DNA from: Marinospirillum sp031581385
GTDB lineage: Bacteria; Pseudomonadota; Gammaproteobacteria; Pseudomonadales; Halomonadaceae
Reading direction: 5' to 3'
Length of the DNA stretch: 64,000 bases
Assembly: GCF_044810985.1 (NCBI RefSeq)
Contig: NZ_CP085242.1
Span: 1,240,001 to 1,304,000, forward strand
The position numbers and the translations under genes are program-made. This document shows positions 9,466-18,008 of this stretch, one piece after another (position 1 is the stretch's first letter; each line of letters starts with the position of its first letter). The notes under the pieces are model-generated. The model was not told the DNA's origin and did no database searches. It saw only the letters and a program-made list of their open reading frames with translations.

Positions 9466-10605
9466 TTAGCGGTTCAGCAAGCTGTTGTGAGTGTGAATGG
9501 ACATCAGGACACCAAACCCTGCCATCAGGGTCAGGCTGGACGTACCCCCATAACTGACCAGAGGCAGAGGAACACCAACTACGGGCAGCAAACCACTGAC
9601 CATACCTATATTAACAAAAACATACACAAAAAACGTAAAAACAATCGAGGAAGCCAACAAGCGGCTGAAAGTACCCACAGCATTAGCTGCAATCAACATC
9701 CCCCGCCAGATAATCAGGAGATACAAAGCCAGCAGCAGGGTCACGCCGATCAAACCGGCCTCTTCGGCAAGAACCGCAATAATGAAGTCCGTGTGGCGCT
9801 CAGGCAAAAATTCCAGGCGTGACTGGGTTCCCTGAAACCAGCCTTTCCCTTCCAATCCGCCTGAACCTATGGCTGTCTTGGACTGGATAATATTCCATCC
9901 AGTTCCCAGGGGATCGTTTTCGGGATGCAGAAAGGTCAAAACCCGATTGCGCTGATAGTCGTGCAGCATCCACCAGAAGGCAGGCAAGGCAGCAATTACC
10001 AGCGTAAAAAAGGAGAAAATAATCTTCCAGCTCAGGCCAGCCAGAAACAGCACCACCAGACCGGCCGAAGCAACCAGAAGCGAAGTGCCCAGATCAGGCT
10101 GACGTGCAATCAGCAACACCGGGACAATCAGCACACCCAAGGCAATAAAAAGGTGTTTCAAGCCAGGCGGCAAATGGCGTCTGGACAAATAGGCCGCCAG
10201 CATCAGGGGCAAAGCCAGCTTCATGGCTTCGGAAGGTTGAAAGCGCAAACCGCCCAGAGCCAGCCAGCGTTGAGCCCCCTTGGCATCCGTTCCCAGAAAA
10301 AGCACGGCAACCAGGGCAATCACACCCACTGCATATACCGGCAGGGCCCAACGCAGCATATAGCGGGGCGGCACCTGGGCCACCACCAGCATGACCCCCA
10401 GCGCAAAAAGCAGGCGATATGCCTGAGACAGAGTAACATCAAGGTTGCTGCCGGTGGCACTGTAGAGAATCAACAATCCACAACTCATCAAAACCAGAAG
10501 CGCCAGAAGCAGCCAGCCATCCAGATGAATGCGCGTCATCCAGCCTTCTTTCTTTTTCAGATGCAGATGGGCACCGGGTAACTTCCATTGAAAATCACGG
10601 GGCAT
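9466..10605 (-). CDS. rodA: Peptidoglycan glycosyltransferase RodA
   Basis: A SEDS-family polymerase of the elongasome that works with PBP2 (mrdA, just upstream). The 379-residue polytopic protein has about ten hydrophobic segments, the motif GGLEGKGWFQGTQSRLEFLPERHTDF region (partly quoted) and the C-terminal VVGVPLPLVSYGGTSS signature. The chosen ATG overlaps the mrdA end by 11 bases; an internal ATG (MTRIHLDGW) is an alternative start that would give the more usual RodA N-terminus. Confidence 0.94.
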   Translation of the reverse strand: MPRDFQWKLPGAHLHLKKKEGWMTRIHLDGWLLLALLVLMSCGLLILYSATGSNLDVTLSQAYRLLFALGVMLVVAQVPPRYMLRWALPVYAVGVIALVAVLFLGTDAKGAQRWLALGGLRFQPSEAMKLALPLMLAAYLSRRHLPPGLKHLFIALGVLIVPVLLIARQPDLGTSLLVASAGLVVLFLAGLSWKIIFSFFTLVIAALPAFWWMLHDYQRNRVLTFLHPENDPLGTGWNIIQSKTAIGSGGLEGKGWFQGTQSRLEFLPERHTDFIIAVLAEEAGLIGVTLLLALYLLIIWRGMLIAANAVGTFSRLLASSIVFTFFVYVFVNIGMVSGLLPVVGVPLPLVSYGGTSSLTLMAGFGVLMSIHTHNSLLNR

Positions 10606-12475
10606 TTTTGGCCTCCAGTTCTGCCAGCCGCTCAGGGGTCAGGTAAGCATCAAAAACCTCGCGGGCAATGGGTGCGGCCACCTGACTGCCCCCAGCCTCG
10701 GCATTTTCCACGATCACCGCCAGAGCAATCTGGGGATTGTCTGCCGGTGCAAATCCCATAAAAACAGCGTGATTACGCAGGTGTTCAGGAATGATTTCAG
10801 TGCGATCCTGTTTATCATCCTGGCTGAGGGTGAAAACCTGTGAAGTCCCGGTTTTACCGGCAATCCTGTAGTCCGCTCCCTTCCCGGCAGCCCTTGCGGT
10901 GCCTTCATGACCGTGCAGCACTTCCTGCATGGCCTCATGAACATATTCCCAGTTGGAAGCATCCATGACGGGCACCGGCTTCTTATCCCCCATCACATCG
11001 GGAACCAGGCTTTCAGGCTCACTGTCCTTGAGTAGCCGCGGCTGAACCCAGTGGCCGCGGTTGGCCAGCAGGGAGGTGGCCGTCGCCAGTTGCAACGGGG
11101 TGGTCAACCAGTAGCCCTGGCCTATACCGGTACTCAGAGTTTCACCGGGGAACCAGGGCTGACGGTACTCTTCTCTCTTCCAGTCCCGGCTGGGCATCAG
11201 ACCATCTCTGGCCCCCTGGATATCCAGCGAGGTTTCCTGACCAAAACCGAATTGCCTCATATAGGGGGAAATGCGATCGATCCCCAACTCATAGGAGAGG
11301 CTGTAAAAAAAGGTGTTATTGGACACTGCAATGGAGCGTTTCAGATCCACCGTGCCGTGCCCCTGGCGCTTCCAGTTGCGGTACAGACGATCATCATTGG
11401 GAAGCTGGAAATAGCCGGGGTCGTGCATTTCCATGTCCTTGTCGATCACACCCAGTTCCAGCCCAGCCAGCCCCATAAAGGGCTTGATGGAAGAGCCGGG
11501 AGCATACTGACCGCGGCTGGCCCGATCAAACAGGGGTAAATCCGGGTCATCGCGCAGATAACCAAATGCCTGTCCATCCAGGCTGCCGACAAACACATTG
11601 GGATCAAAACCCGGCGAACTCACCAGAGCAAGAATACCTCCGGTTTCAGGCTCTATGGCCACCAAACCCGCCTTGCGGCCTCGCAGGGTTTCATAGGCCA
11701 CTCTTTGCAGGTCGCTGTCCAGATGCAGAGTCAAATCGGCTCCCGGACTGGGCGGCTCGGATTCCACCACCCGGATCACCCGACCCCGGGCATTGGTTTC
11801 CACGCGCCGATAGCCAACTTCACCGTGCAGCAGGTGTTCGTACTGGGCTTCAATGCCTGTTTTGCCGATGTAGTGGGTGCCGGAATAGGCACGTTGATCG
11901 AGTTTTTCCACATCCTTTTCACTGATGCGCCCGACATAACCCAAGGCATGGGAGATGGCTTCTCCATCCGGGTAATGGCGCAGCAGCTGGGCGGAAACCT
12001 CGACACCGGGCAGCAGGTAGCGGTTGACCGCCAGCTTGGCAATCTGTTCTTCGGTCAGCTGATCAACCAGCAGGGCCGGCTCAAAAGGGCGGCGGCGGTG
12101 CCGACTGCGTTCAGTCAGGGCTTCTACACAACCTTCCCCCATTTCCAGCAGATTGCAGATACGCCCGACCACCTCCTGCACATCACCGGCCAACTCACGG
12201 GTCAAAGTCAGACTGTGGCTGGGCAGGTTGTCCGCGAGCAGGTGACCTTCACGGTCAAATATCAGGCCACGGGTGGGCGGAATGGCTTCAACTGTAGTGC
12301 GATTGCGCTCCGAACGGCTGACATGCTGGTCGTATTGCAGCACCTGAAGGTAGGCCATGCGAGTGAACAGGAGAGCCATCAGGATGAAAACCAGAATCAG
12401 CAGCAAGCGGGCACGAAACTGGAAAATGCGATTTTCCTTTTCAGGGTCTTTGATCTGTCGGCGAAACTCTTTCAT
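10595..12475 (-). CDS. mrdA: Penicillin-binding protein 2 (elongasome transpeptidase)
   Basis: The class B PBP that cross-links peptidoglycan during cell elongation with RodA. The 626-residue protein has a short cytoplasmic start, one TM segment near residues 23-45, a pedestal domain, then the transpeptidase motifs SSIK (in APGSSIKPF, about residue 330), SNN (AVSNNTFF) and KTG (AGKTGTSQV). Length matches the family. It begins seven bases after rlmH ends and overlaps rodA. Confidence 0.95.
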   Translation of the reverse strand: MKEFRRQIKDPEKENRIFQFRARLLLILVFILMALLFTRMAYLQVLQYDQHVSRSERNRTTVEAIPPTRGLIFDREGHLLADNLPSHSLTLTRELAGDVQEVVGRICNLLEMGEGCVEALTERSRHRRRPFEPALLVDQLTEEQIAKLAVNRYLLPGVEVSAQLLRHYPDGEAISHALGYVGRISEKDVEKLDQRAYSGTHYIGKTGIEAQYEHLLHGEVGYRRVETNARGRVIRVVESEPPSPGADLTLHLDSDLQRVAYETLRGRKAGLVAIEPETGGILALVSSPGFDPNVFVGSLDGQAFGYLRDDPDLPLFDRASRGQYAPGSSIKPFMGLAGLELGVIDKDMEMHDPGYFQLPNDDRLYRNWKRQGHGTVDLKRSIAVSNNTFFYSLSYELGIDRISPYMRQFGFGQETSLDIQGARDGLMPSRDWKREEYRQPWFPGETLSTGIGQGYWLTTPLQLATATSLLANRGHWVQPRLLKDSEPESLVPDVMGDKKPVPVMDASNWEYVHEAMQEVLHGHEGTARAAGKGADYRIAGKTGTSQVFTLSQDDKQDRTEIIPEHLRNHAVFMGFAPADNPQIALAVIVENAEAGGSQVAAPIAREVFDAYLTPERLAELEAKNAP

Positions 12476-12481
12476 GGCAAC

Positions 12482-12949
12482 TCAACGATGATAAGGGTGC
12501 CCAGACAAAAGCGTCCAGGCACGATAGAGCTGTTCGGCCAGCAGCACTCTGACCAGCGGGTGGGGCAGAGTCAGGGGTGACAGTGACCAGCGTTGTTCGG
12601 CCTGGGCCAGGCATTCTGCAGAGAGGCCGTCGGGGCCACCGATCAGCAGGGCAACATCCCGCCCGTCCATCCGCCAGTCTTCTGCCTGGCTGGAGAGTTG
12701 TTCACTGCTCCAGGCTTTGCCTTTGACATCCAGGGCAATGACTTTTTCCTTGCCTTTCAGACGTGCCAGCATCGCATCCGACTCTTTCGCCAGGGCCTTT
12801 TGCAAATCACTGCCGGGGCGGCGCTGTCCCAGGGGAATTTCTTCAAAAACCACACGGAAGTCAGCAGGCAAACGACGCAGGTATTCTTTCACACCTTCCT
12901 CAACCCAGCCGGGCATCTTCTGCCCGACCGCAAGAATACGTATTTTCAA
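12482..12949 (-). CDS. rlmH: 23S rRNA pseudouridine-1915 N3-methyltransferase
   Basis: A SPOUT-class methyltransferase acting on pseudouridine 1915 of 23S rRNA in the assembled ribosome. The 155-residue product has the SAM-knot signatures LLIGGPDGLS and the conserved C-terminus LLAEQLYRAWTLLSGHPYHR. Length is exactly typical. It overlaps the rsfS stop by four bases and precedes mrdA. Confidence 0.95.
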   Translation of the reverse strand: MKIRILAVGQKMPGWVEEGVKEYLRRLPADFRVVFEEIPLGQRRPGSDLQKALAKESDAMLARLKGKEKVIALDVKGKAWSSEQLSSQAEDWRMDGRDVALLIGGPDGLSAECLAQAEQRWSLSPLTLPHPLVRVLLAEQLYRAWTLLSGHPYHR

Positions 12950-13296
12950 GACCCGACCTGATCTTCAACCAGGGAGAAGTCTCCCCAGAGTTTTTCCAGA
13001 TCATAAAAGGCCCGGGTCTGTTCCTGCATGATGTGCACCAGCAGATCACCCAGATCCACCAGCACCCATTCTCCGGCATCCTGACCTTCAATGCTCAGAG
13101 GCGTGACTCCGGTCTCCTTGAGGGAGCTGACCAGGTTAGAGGCCAGGGCACTGACCTGGCGCGATGACGTACCGGTGGCCAGTACCATGAAATCCGTCAC
13201 ACTGCTGGCTTCGCGAACATCCAGCTCCAGCACGTCCCTGGCTTTCAGATCTTCCAGTGCGTTCAGCACCAGGTGTTTCAATTGTTCAACTTGCAT
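12946..13296 (-). CDS. rsfS: Ribosomal silencing factor RsfS
   Basis: RsfS binds uL14 of the 50S subunit and blocks subunit joining in starvation. The 116-residue protein shows the DUF143 landmarks VLDVRE-like LELDVREASSVTDFMVLATGT and GEWVLVDLGDLLVHIM. It follows nadD with two bases between, and overlaps rlmH, as in E. coli and Pseudomonas. Confidence 0.94.
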   Translation of the reverse strand: MQVEQLKHLVLNALEDLKARDVLELDVREASSVTDFMVLATGTSSRQVSALASNLVSSLKETGVTPLSIEGQDAGEWVLVDLGDLLVHIMQEQTRAFYDLEKLWGDFSLVEDQVGS

Positions 13297-13298
13297 GG

Positions 13299-14012
13299 CT
13301 ACTCTTGTTCAGAATCATGGGATGGGCAATAAAGCCCCTGGCTGAGCAGATAGTCTATCACTGCATCCGGCAGAAGGTAACGCACCGAAGTCTGCTGAGC
13401 CAACAGCCGACGTATATAAGTGGCGGACACCTGCATGGCACTGGGTAACGCCAGACGCAGAATGCGTCCGGCCGGTTGACTGTTCAGGGCCTCACCGGCA
13501 CGCACTTCATTTCTGGACAGCAAATTCAGCAACTCCTGGGAAGCAGGCTTTTCCTGCCCGGGCCGGGCGATCACGATCAGATGCGCCATTTCCAGCAAGC
13601 GCTCCTTGCGTGACCAGGTGGGTAAACCCAGAAAGGCATCCCAGCCCAGCACCATGGCCATGGGTTGCTCCGGCCCATATTCCTTGCGCAACTCGGCCAG
13701 AGTGTCAATCGACCAGGAAGGGCCGGGGCGCTGCAGTTCCCGATCATCCGCCTGCAGCAGGGGTTCAGGGTCAACGGCCAGGCGCAGCATGGCCAGACGA
13801 TCCTGCGGGCTGGCACCCGGCTGGCCGCGATGCGGTGGCAACTGACAGGGAATCAGGTGCACCTTCATCACCGGCAGCACCTGGGTGAGTTCCAGGGCCG
13901 AGCGCAGATGGCCGTTGTGTATGGGGTCAAAGGTGCCCCCATACATAAGAACCAGTTTTTGAGTGTCCGTTAAAGGCGGATTACTGGCGGATATGACCAT
14001 CACCAAAGACAA
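13299..14012 (-). CDS. nadD: Nicotinate-nucleotide adenylyltransferase
   Basis: NadD adenylates nicotinate mononucleotide to deamido-NAD. The HIGH-type nucleotidyltransferase motif is GGTFDPIHNGHL, and the second signature is VSATYIRRLL near the C-terminus. The reading frame opens at 14012, inside the 3' end of proA, but an internal ATG at 14000 is also possible, so the first four residues are uncertain. The product is about 233-237 residues. Coupling to proA and rsfS is the usual gammaproteobacterial order. Confidence 0.94.
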   Translation of the reverse strand: MSLVMVISASNPPLTDTQKLVLMYGGTFDPIHNGHLRSALELTQVLPVMKVHLIPCQLPPHRGQPGASPQDRLAMLRLAVDPEPLLQADDRELQRPGPSWSIDTLAELRKEYGPEQPMAMVLGWDAFLGLPTWSRKERLLEMAHLIVIARPGQEKPASQELLNLLSRNEVRAGEALNSQPAGRILRLALPSAMQVSATYIRRLLAQQTSVRYLLPDAVIDYLLSQGLYCPSHDSEQE

Positions 14013-15240
14013 CGTATTTCTGTGAAGTCAGGCCTTCCAGACCCACGGGGCCACGGGCATGAATCTTGTCCGTGGAGATACCGATCTCGGCACCCAGACC
14101 ATATTCAAAGCCATCCGCAAAACGGGTGGAGGCATTGATCATGACCGAGCTGGAATCCACTTCATTCAGAAAGCGCCGTGCGCGAGTGTAGTTTTCGGTC
14201 ACGATGGCATCGGTATGATGGGAACCATACTGGTTGATGTGCTCAATGGCCGCATCCAGGGAATCCACGACACGAACCGCCAGAACCGGAGCCAGATACT
14301 CGGTTGACCAGTCGGAATCAATGGCCGCCTGCATGCCGGGCACCAGTAAACGCGAACGCGAACAACCCCGCAGCTCAACACCTTTTTCAGCATAGGCTTC
14401 GGCCAGCAGAGGCAGAAGGCTGGCGGCCTGATTTTCGTGAATCAGTAGCGTTTCCATGGTGTTGCAGGTGCCATAGCGATGCGTCTTGGCATTGATGGCA
14501 ATCGCCTGAGCCTTGTCCGGATCAGCCTGCTGATCGATATAGACATGACAGACACCGTCCAGGTGCTTGATCACCGGAATACGGGCTTCTTCGCTGATGC
14601 GCTCAATCAGACCCTTGCCACCCCGAGGCACTATCACGTCCACGTATTCACTCAGGGTGATCAACTGGCCAACCGCTTCACGATCCGTGGTATCCACCAC
14701 CTGTACGGCTTCGGTCGGCAAACCGGCAGCCTTCAGGCCTTCTTTTAAACAGGCTGCAATGGCCTGATTGGAATGCAGAGCTTCAGAGCCACCCCGTAAA
14801 ATGGCGGCATTGCCGGATTTCAGGCAAAGGCTGGCTGCTTCAACCGTCACATTAGGGCGGGATTCATAAATAATGCCAATCACCCCCAGAGGCACCCGCA
14901 TTTTACCCACCTGAATACCACTAGGGCGGTAATTCATGTCGGTGATGGCACCCACAGGATCGGGCAAGGCAGCCACCTGCTGCAAACCTTCAATCATGGC
15001 CTCCACCCGTGCAGGCGTCAGCTCCAGGCGATCCAGCAGGGCTGAATCCAGTTGCTTGGCGGCACCGGCCCGCATATCCAGGGCATTGGCTTCCAGCAAT
15101 TGCTCGCGCTGAGTGTTCAGGGCCTCGGCTGTGGCCAGAAGCGCTTTGTTTTTGGTTGCAGTGGTCGCTGCCGCCACCAACCGTGAGGCCTGACGTGCAT
15201 CGCGGCCAAGTTTCTGCATATAGTCAGCAATGTTCATCAT
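13981..15240 (-). CDS. proA: Gamma-glutamyl phosphate reductase
   Basis: The second enzyme of proline synthesis, making glutamate-5-semialdehyde from gamma-glutamyl phosphate with NADPH. The 419-residue aldehyde-dehydrogenase-like protein has the catalytic cysteine in RYGTCNTMETLLIH and the ending GPVGLEGLTSQKYVVFGDG. It is the first gene of the minus-strand cluster, so the promoter should lie in the 277 bases between it and the GGDEF-like pair. Confidence 0.96.
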   Translation of the reverse strand: MMNIADYMQKLGRDARQASRLVAAATTATKNKALLATAEALNTQREQLLEANALDMRAGAAKQLDSALLDRLELTPARVEAMIEGLQQVAALPDPVGAITDMNYRPSGIQVGKMRVPLGVIGIIYESRPNVTVEAASLCLKSGNAAILRGGSEALHSNQAIAACLKEGLKAAGLPTEAVQVVDTTDREAVGQLITLSEYVDVIVPRGGKGLIERISEEARIPVIKHLDGVCHVYIDQQADPDKAQAIAINAKTHRYGTCNTMETLLIHENQAASLLPLLAEAYAEKGVELRGCSRSRLLVPGMQAAIDSDWSTEYLAPVLAVRVVDSLDAAIEHINQYGSHHTDAIVTENYTRARRFLNEVDSSSVMINASTRFADGFEYGLGAEIGISTDKIHARGPVGLEGLTSQKYVVFGDGHIRQ

Positions 15241-15517
15241 TCATCTCTTTTTGATGGATGTTTCTTTTATAAGATGTGAACCCCTTGGCATTATACGCAA
15301 GTCGAAGGCTTTACCCTAGTATTGCAAAAAGGCTTCTGATCCCCTGCGACAATTTTAGACATCTATTATTTGCTCTAAGGTTCCTTGCAGGATAACATTG
15401 AGTTACAATACCATCGCCAAGGGAGGGTCAAGTCAGCCAGTGAGGCATTTAGACAGCTTTATTCCATCACCCTGCCCCGGGCAAGGCGAGATAACTTAAC
15501 TTAAGGTTTTTCCAGCT

Positions 15518-16405
15518 ATGGGACTACTGGAGTCCATACGCACACTGACCTGGTGCCAATTGCTGGCAGGCAGTTTTTTTGCCTTGTTTTCAGCCTGGTA
15601 TTTCTATACTGGCGATCAGCTGCTGGCTCTGGTTTACCTTTCCGGCTGCCTGGTACTTCTAGTTCACCTGCTGCCCGATCCCCTTTTATCCAGTGACAAG
15701 CGCCAAACCTTAACCCTTCTGGCTTTTTTTCTTTATACCCTGGTTACCCTGGTGTTACTGATTACACCGGAACACTATCTTTCCCTGACCCAACTGAGCC
15801 TGCACCTGGCTTTTCCGTACCTGGCTTTCAGCCTGTTGCCTTTTCGGCCGGCCCTGTTACTGGTACTGGGATTTGCTCTGCTTGCCAATCTTCTGGCCAT
15901 GCTGCATCTTGAAGGCAGCCTGAGAGTCACTTTTCTTGCCGCCCTCTGGCTGGTCACCCTCATGACCTCCGTCTACAGCTTCACTCATCAGTTGCGCCAG
16001 CAGAATCTGAAAAACCGGCTCAACCGCGACCTGCACAGCGGTCTGTTCAATCGCAGACAACTCCATGACGACCTGGTCAAAGAACAGCAGAGGGCTCAGC
16101 GCGAAGGAACCGCCCTGGGACTATTGCAACTGGAACAGGAAGCCGGTCAGCCCTGGACAACAAAACAGCTGACTGAGCTGAGCCAGTGTTTTGCCCCTTT
16201 TGAGCGCATCTACAGTTTATCCACCCAGGCTCTTATCGTGCTTTTGCCACTGGGGGATAAAAGCCAGCTTCAAGTACGCCAGGAGCAGGTTGGAACGGAA
16301 CTTCCCTGGGCCCGTATCCATGCCTGCAACTGCGCTCCGGATGCTCAGCCAACCAGCCTTCTGGCCGCTGTCCAGGCCGGAAATCAAAAGGACCCAGGTG
16401 CATGA
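15518..16405 (+). CDS. Membrane protein with degenerate GGDEF-like domain (first of tandem pair)
   Basis: A 295-residue protein with about five to six hydrophobic segments in residues 10-160, then a cytoplasmic domain. The domain start, RDLHSGLFNRRQLHDDL, closely resembles the D.LTGL.NRR..... opening of GGDEF domains. Where the active-site GGDEF loop should be, the sequence is IYSLSTQALIVLLP, keeping the flanking strand but none of the catalytic residues. A diguanylate cyclase activity is therefore unlikely. The stop overlaps the next gene (ATGA), which has the same architecture. No paralogue name is recognised; a sensor or scaffold role is inference. Confidence 0.75.
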   Translation: MGLLESIRTLTWCQLLAGSFFALFSAWYFYTGDQLLALVYLSGCLVLLVHLLPDPLLSSDKRQTLTLLAFFLYTLVTLVLLITPEHYLSLTQLSLHLAFPYLAFSLLPFRPALLLVLGFALLANLLAMLHLEGSLRVTFLAALWLVTLMTSVYSFTHQLRQQNLKNRLNRDLHSGLFNRRQLHDDLVKEQQRAQREGTALGLLQLEQEAGQPWTTKQLTELSQCFAPFERIYSLSTQALIVLLPLGDKSQLQVRQEQVGTELPWARIHACNCAPDAQPTSLLAAVQAGNQKDPGA

Positions 16406-17391
16406 GGCGTGCGTTCAGTCAACAACAAAGACGCGTCACAGCCAGCCTGTATCTGGTGCTGGGTTTGGGTATGGGTCTGCTGGCCACCCAGGTTTATTTA
16501 TCCGGTTATTATCAAGCGATTTTATTGCCCGCCTTGCTGACCCCGGTTTTATTGGGCCTGGGTCTGCTGCGCTGGCAAACCAGCAGCCATTTACCCTATG
16601 ATCCGGCTGCAGTCACCGCCCTCATCTGTCTGGCTGTTTTCCTGTTGATTCAGCCGGAAACCCTGTCCGGTTTTACCCACTGGCATTTTGCCGGTTTGTT
16701 TTATCCCCTGATTGCTTTCTATTTGCTGCCCAACACGGCTTCACTGGCATTAAGTCTGCTGCTTTTATCAGGCCTGCTGGTTCTGCGTCTCGACAGTCTG
16801 GGGCTGGCCGATCAATTGATTTTTTGCCTGCAGTATCTGCTGTTGTTGACCAGTGCCTGGCTTTACGGCCTGAGCAGCCGCCTGAAAACCCGCAAGCTGG
16901 AAAAACTCACCGGGCAGGATGCAGTCACCGGGCTGCTCAATGCTGAACACCTGCAGTCCCGGCTGCATGCGGAAGTCGCCCGCTCCCGCGCCACCCAGCG
17001 CCCCCTGGCTTTGCTGCTCATCGAGTTGCATCAGTTCCCTCTGGTGCGCGAGGAACTGGGGCAAGCCAGTGCCGATGCCTTTTTGCAGGAAACCAGCCAA
17101 CTGACGCTGAACACCTGCCGCACCGGTGATGAAGCTTTTCGTCTGGATGAACTCACGCTCTTACTGCTGCTGCCCAACACCACCATCAATGGGGCTCTGG
17201 TTCTGCGGGAAAGGCTTTACCATCGCCTGCTGCATGAAGTGATTTGTGAACTCGGCCCACTGGACACCACCATCACCCCACTGGTTCTCCAGCCCGGCGA
17301 AAAATCCGAAGCCCTCTGGCAGCGCATTGGTGACAGCTGTTACCACACCCTCAGTGAAAGGGTTGATGACCAGTTGGCACCCACGCCTTAA
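16402..17391 (+). CDS. Membrane protein with degenerate GGDEF-like domain (second of tandem pair)
   Basis: A 329-residue protein with about six hydrophobic segments in residues 15-155 followed by a GGDEF-like domain. The domain opens QDAVTGLLNAEHLQSRL, continues RPLALLLIELHQFPLVRE (the strand that holds the metal-binding Asp in active cyclases, here Glu-Leu-His), and has FRLDELTLLLLLP in place of the RxGGDEF loop. Catalysis is therefore doubtful, though some acidic residues remain. It is translationally coupled to the preceding similar gene and its stop overlaps the convergent ubiX stop by four bases. The pair probably arose by duplication. Confidence 0.75.
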   Translation: MRRAFSQQQRRVTASLYLVLGLGMGLLATQVYLSGYYQAILLPALLTPVLLGLGLLRWQTSSHLPYDPAAVTALICLAVFLLIQPETLSGFTHWHFAGLFYPLIAFYLLPNTASLALSLLLLSGLLVLRLDSLGLADQLIFCLQYLLLLTSAWLYGLSSRLKTRKLEKLTGQDAVTGLLNAEHLQSRLHAEVARSRATQRPLALLLIELHQFPLVREELGQASADAFLQETSQLTLNTCRTGDEAFRLDELTLLLLLPNTTINGALVLRERLYHRLLHEVICELGPLDTTITPLVLQPGEKSEALWQRIGDSCYHTLSERVDDQLAPTP

Positions 17392-18008
17392 CGTTCCCCC
17401 CAGCGCTTAACCAGCTCCTGCGGCAAGCCCAGGTGATCCAGTATCCGCGCCACCACAAAATCCACCAGATCATCCAGCGTCTTTGGCTGGTGGTAGAAAC
17501 CGGGGCAGGCGGGCATCACTACCGCACCCATTTGCGTGAGTTTCAGCAGATGTTCCAGGTGCACCTGATGCAAGGGCATTTCACGGGGCACCAGAATCAA
17601 TTGCCGTCTTTCCTTCAAGGCGACATCCCCGGCTCTTTCAATCAGGTTGTTACTTGCTCCGGTTGCCAGCGCCGAGAGGGTGCCGCCTGAGCAGGGACAA
17701 ATCACCATGCTGGAAGCCGCTCCGGAACCGGAAGCCGCCGGAGCAAACCAGTCTTCACGACCAAAAGCCCGAACCTGACCCGGCAAATGCTGAAAACGCT
17801 CGCTCAATTGCGCCGTCAATTTTTCCGGGTTGGCGGGAAGATCTTCATTCGTTTCGGTGACAATCACCAGATGCGCAGCCTTGGAAATCATCAGATCCAC
17901 TGTACAGCCTGCGGCCAGCAGGCATTCCAGCAATCGCAATCCGTACTGGGCTCCGGAAGCTCCTGTCAAAGCCAGGGTTACTCTTTTTGTCGATTCAGCC
18001 ACTGCCAT
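17388..18008 (-). CDS. ubiX: Flavin prenyltransferase UbiX
   Basis: UbiX makes prenylated FMN, the cofactor of the UbiD decarboxylase in ubiquinone synthesis. The 206-residue flavoprotein shows the GASGAQYGLRLLE nucleotide loop, SSMVICPCSGGTLSALATGASNNL (FMN contact, partly quoted) and LVPREMPLHQVHLEHLLKL with the active-site region. Start and the mpl stop share one base (TGATG), so the two are coupled. It ends tail to tail with the GGDEF-like pair. Confidence 0.94.
   Translation of the reverse strand: MAVAESTKRVTLALTGASGAQYGLRLLECLLAAGCTVDLMISKAAHLVIVTETNEDLPANPEKLTAQLSERFQHLPGQVRAFGREDWFAPAASGSGAASSMVICPCSGGTLSALATGASNNLIERAGDVALKERRQLILVPREMPLHQVHLEHLLKLTQMGAVVMPACPGFYHQPKTLDDLVDFVVARILDHLGLPQELVKRWGER

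Noticed and set aside
15241..15517. Possible small gene or RNA between proA and the GGDEF-like pair
   Set aside because: No ORF with a ribosome binding site and no terminator-like hairpin was seen; it probably holds only the two divergent promoters.
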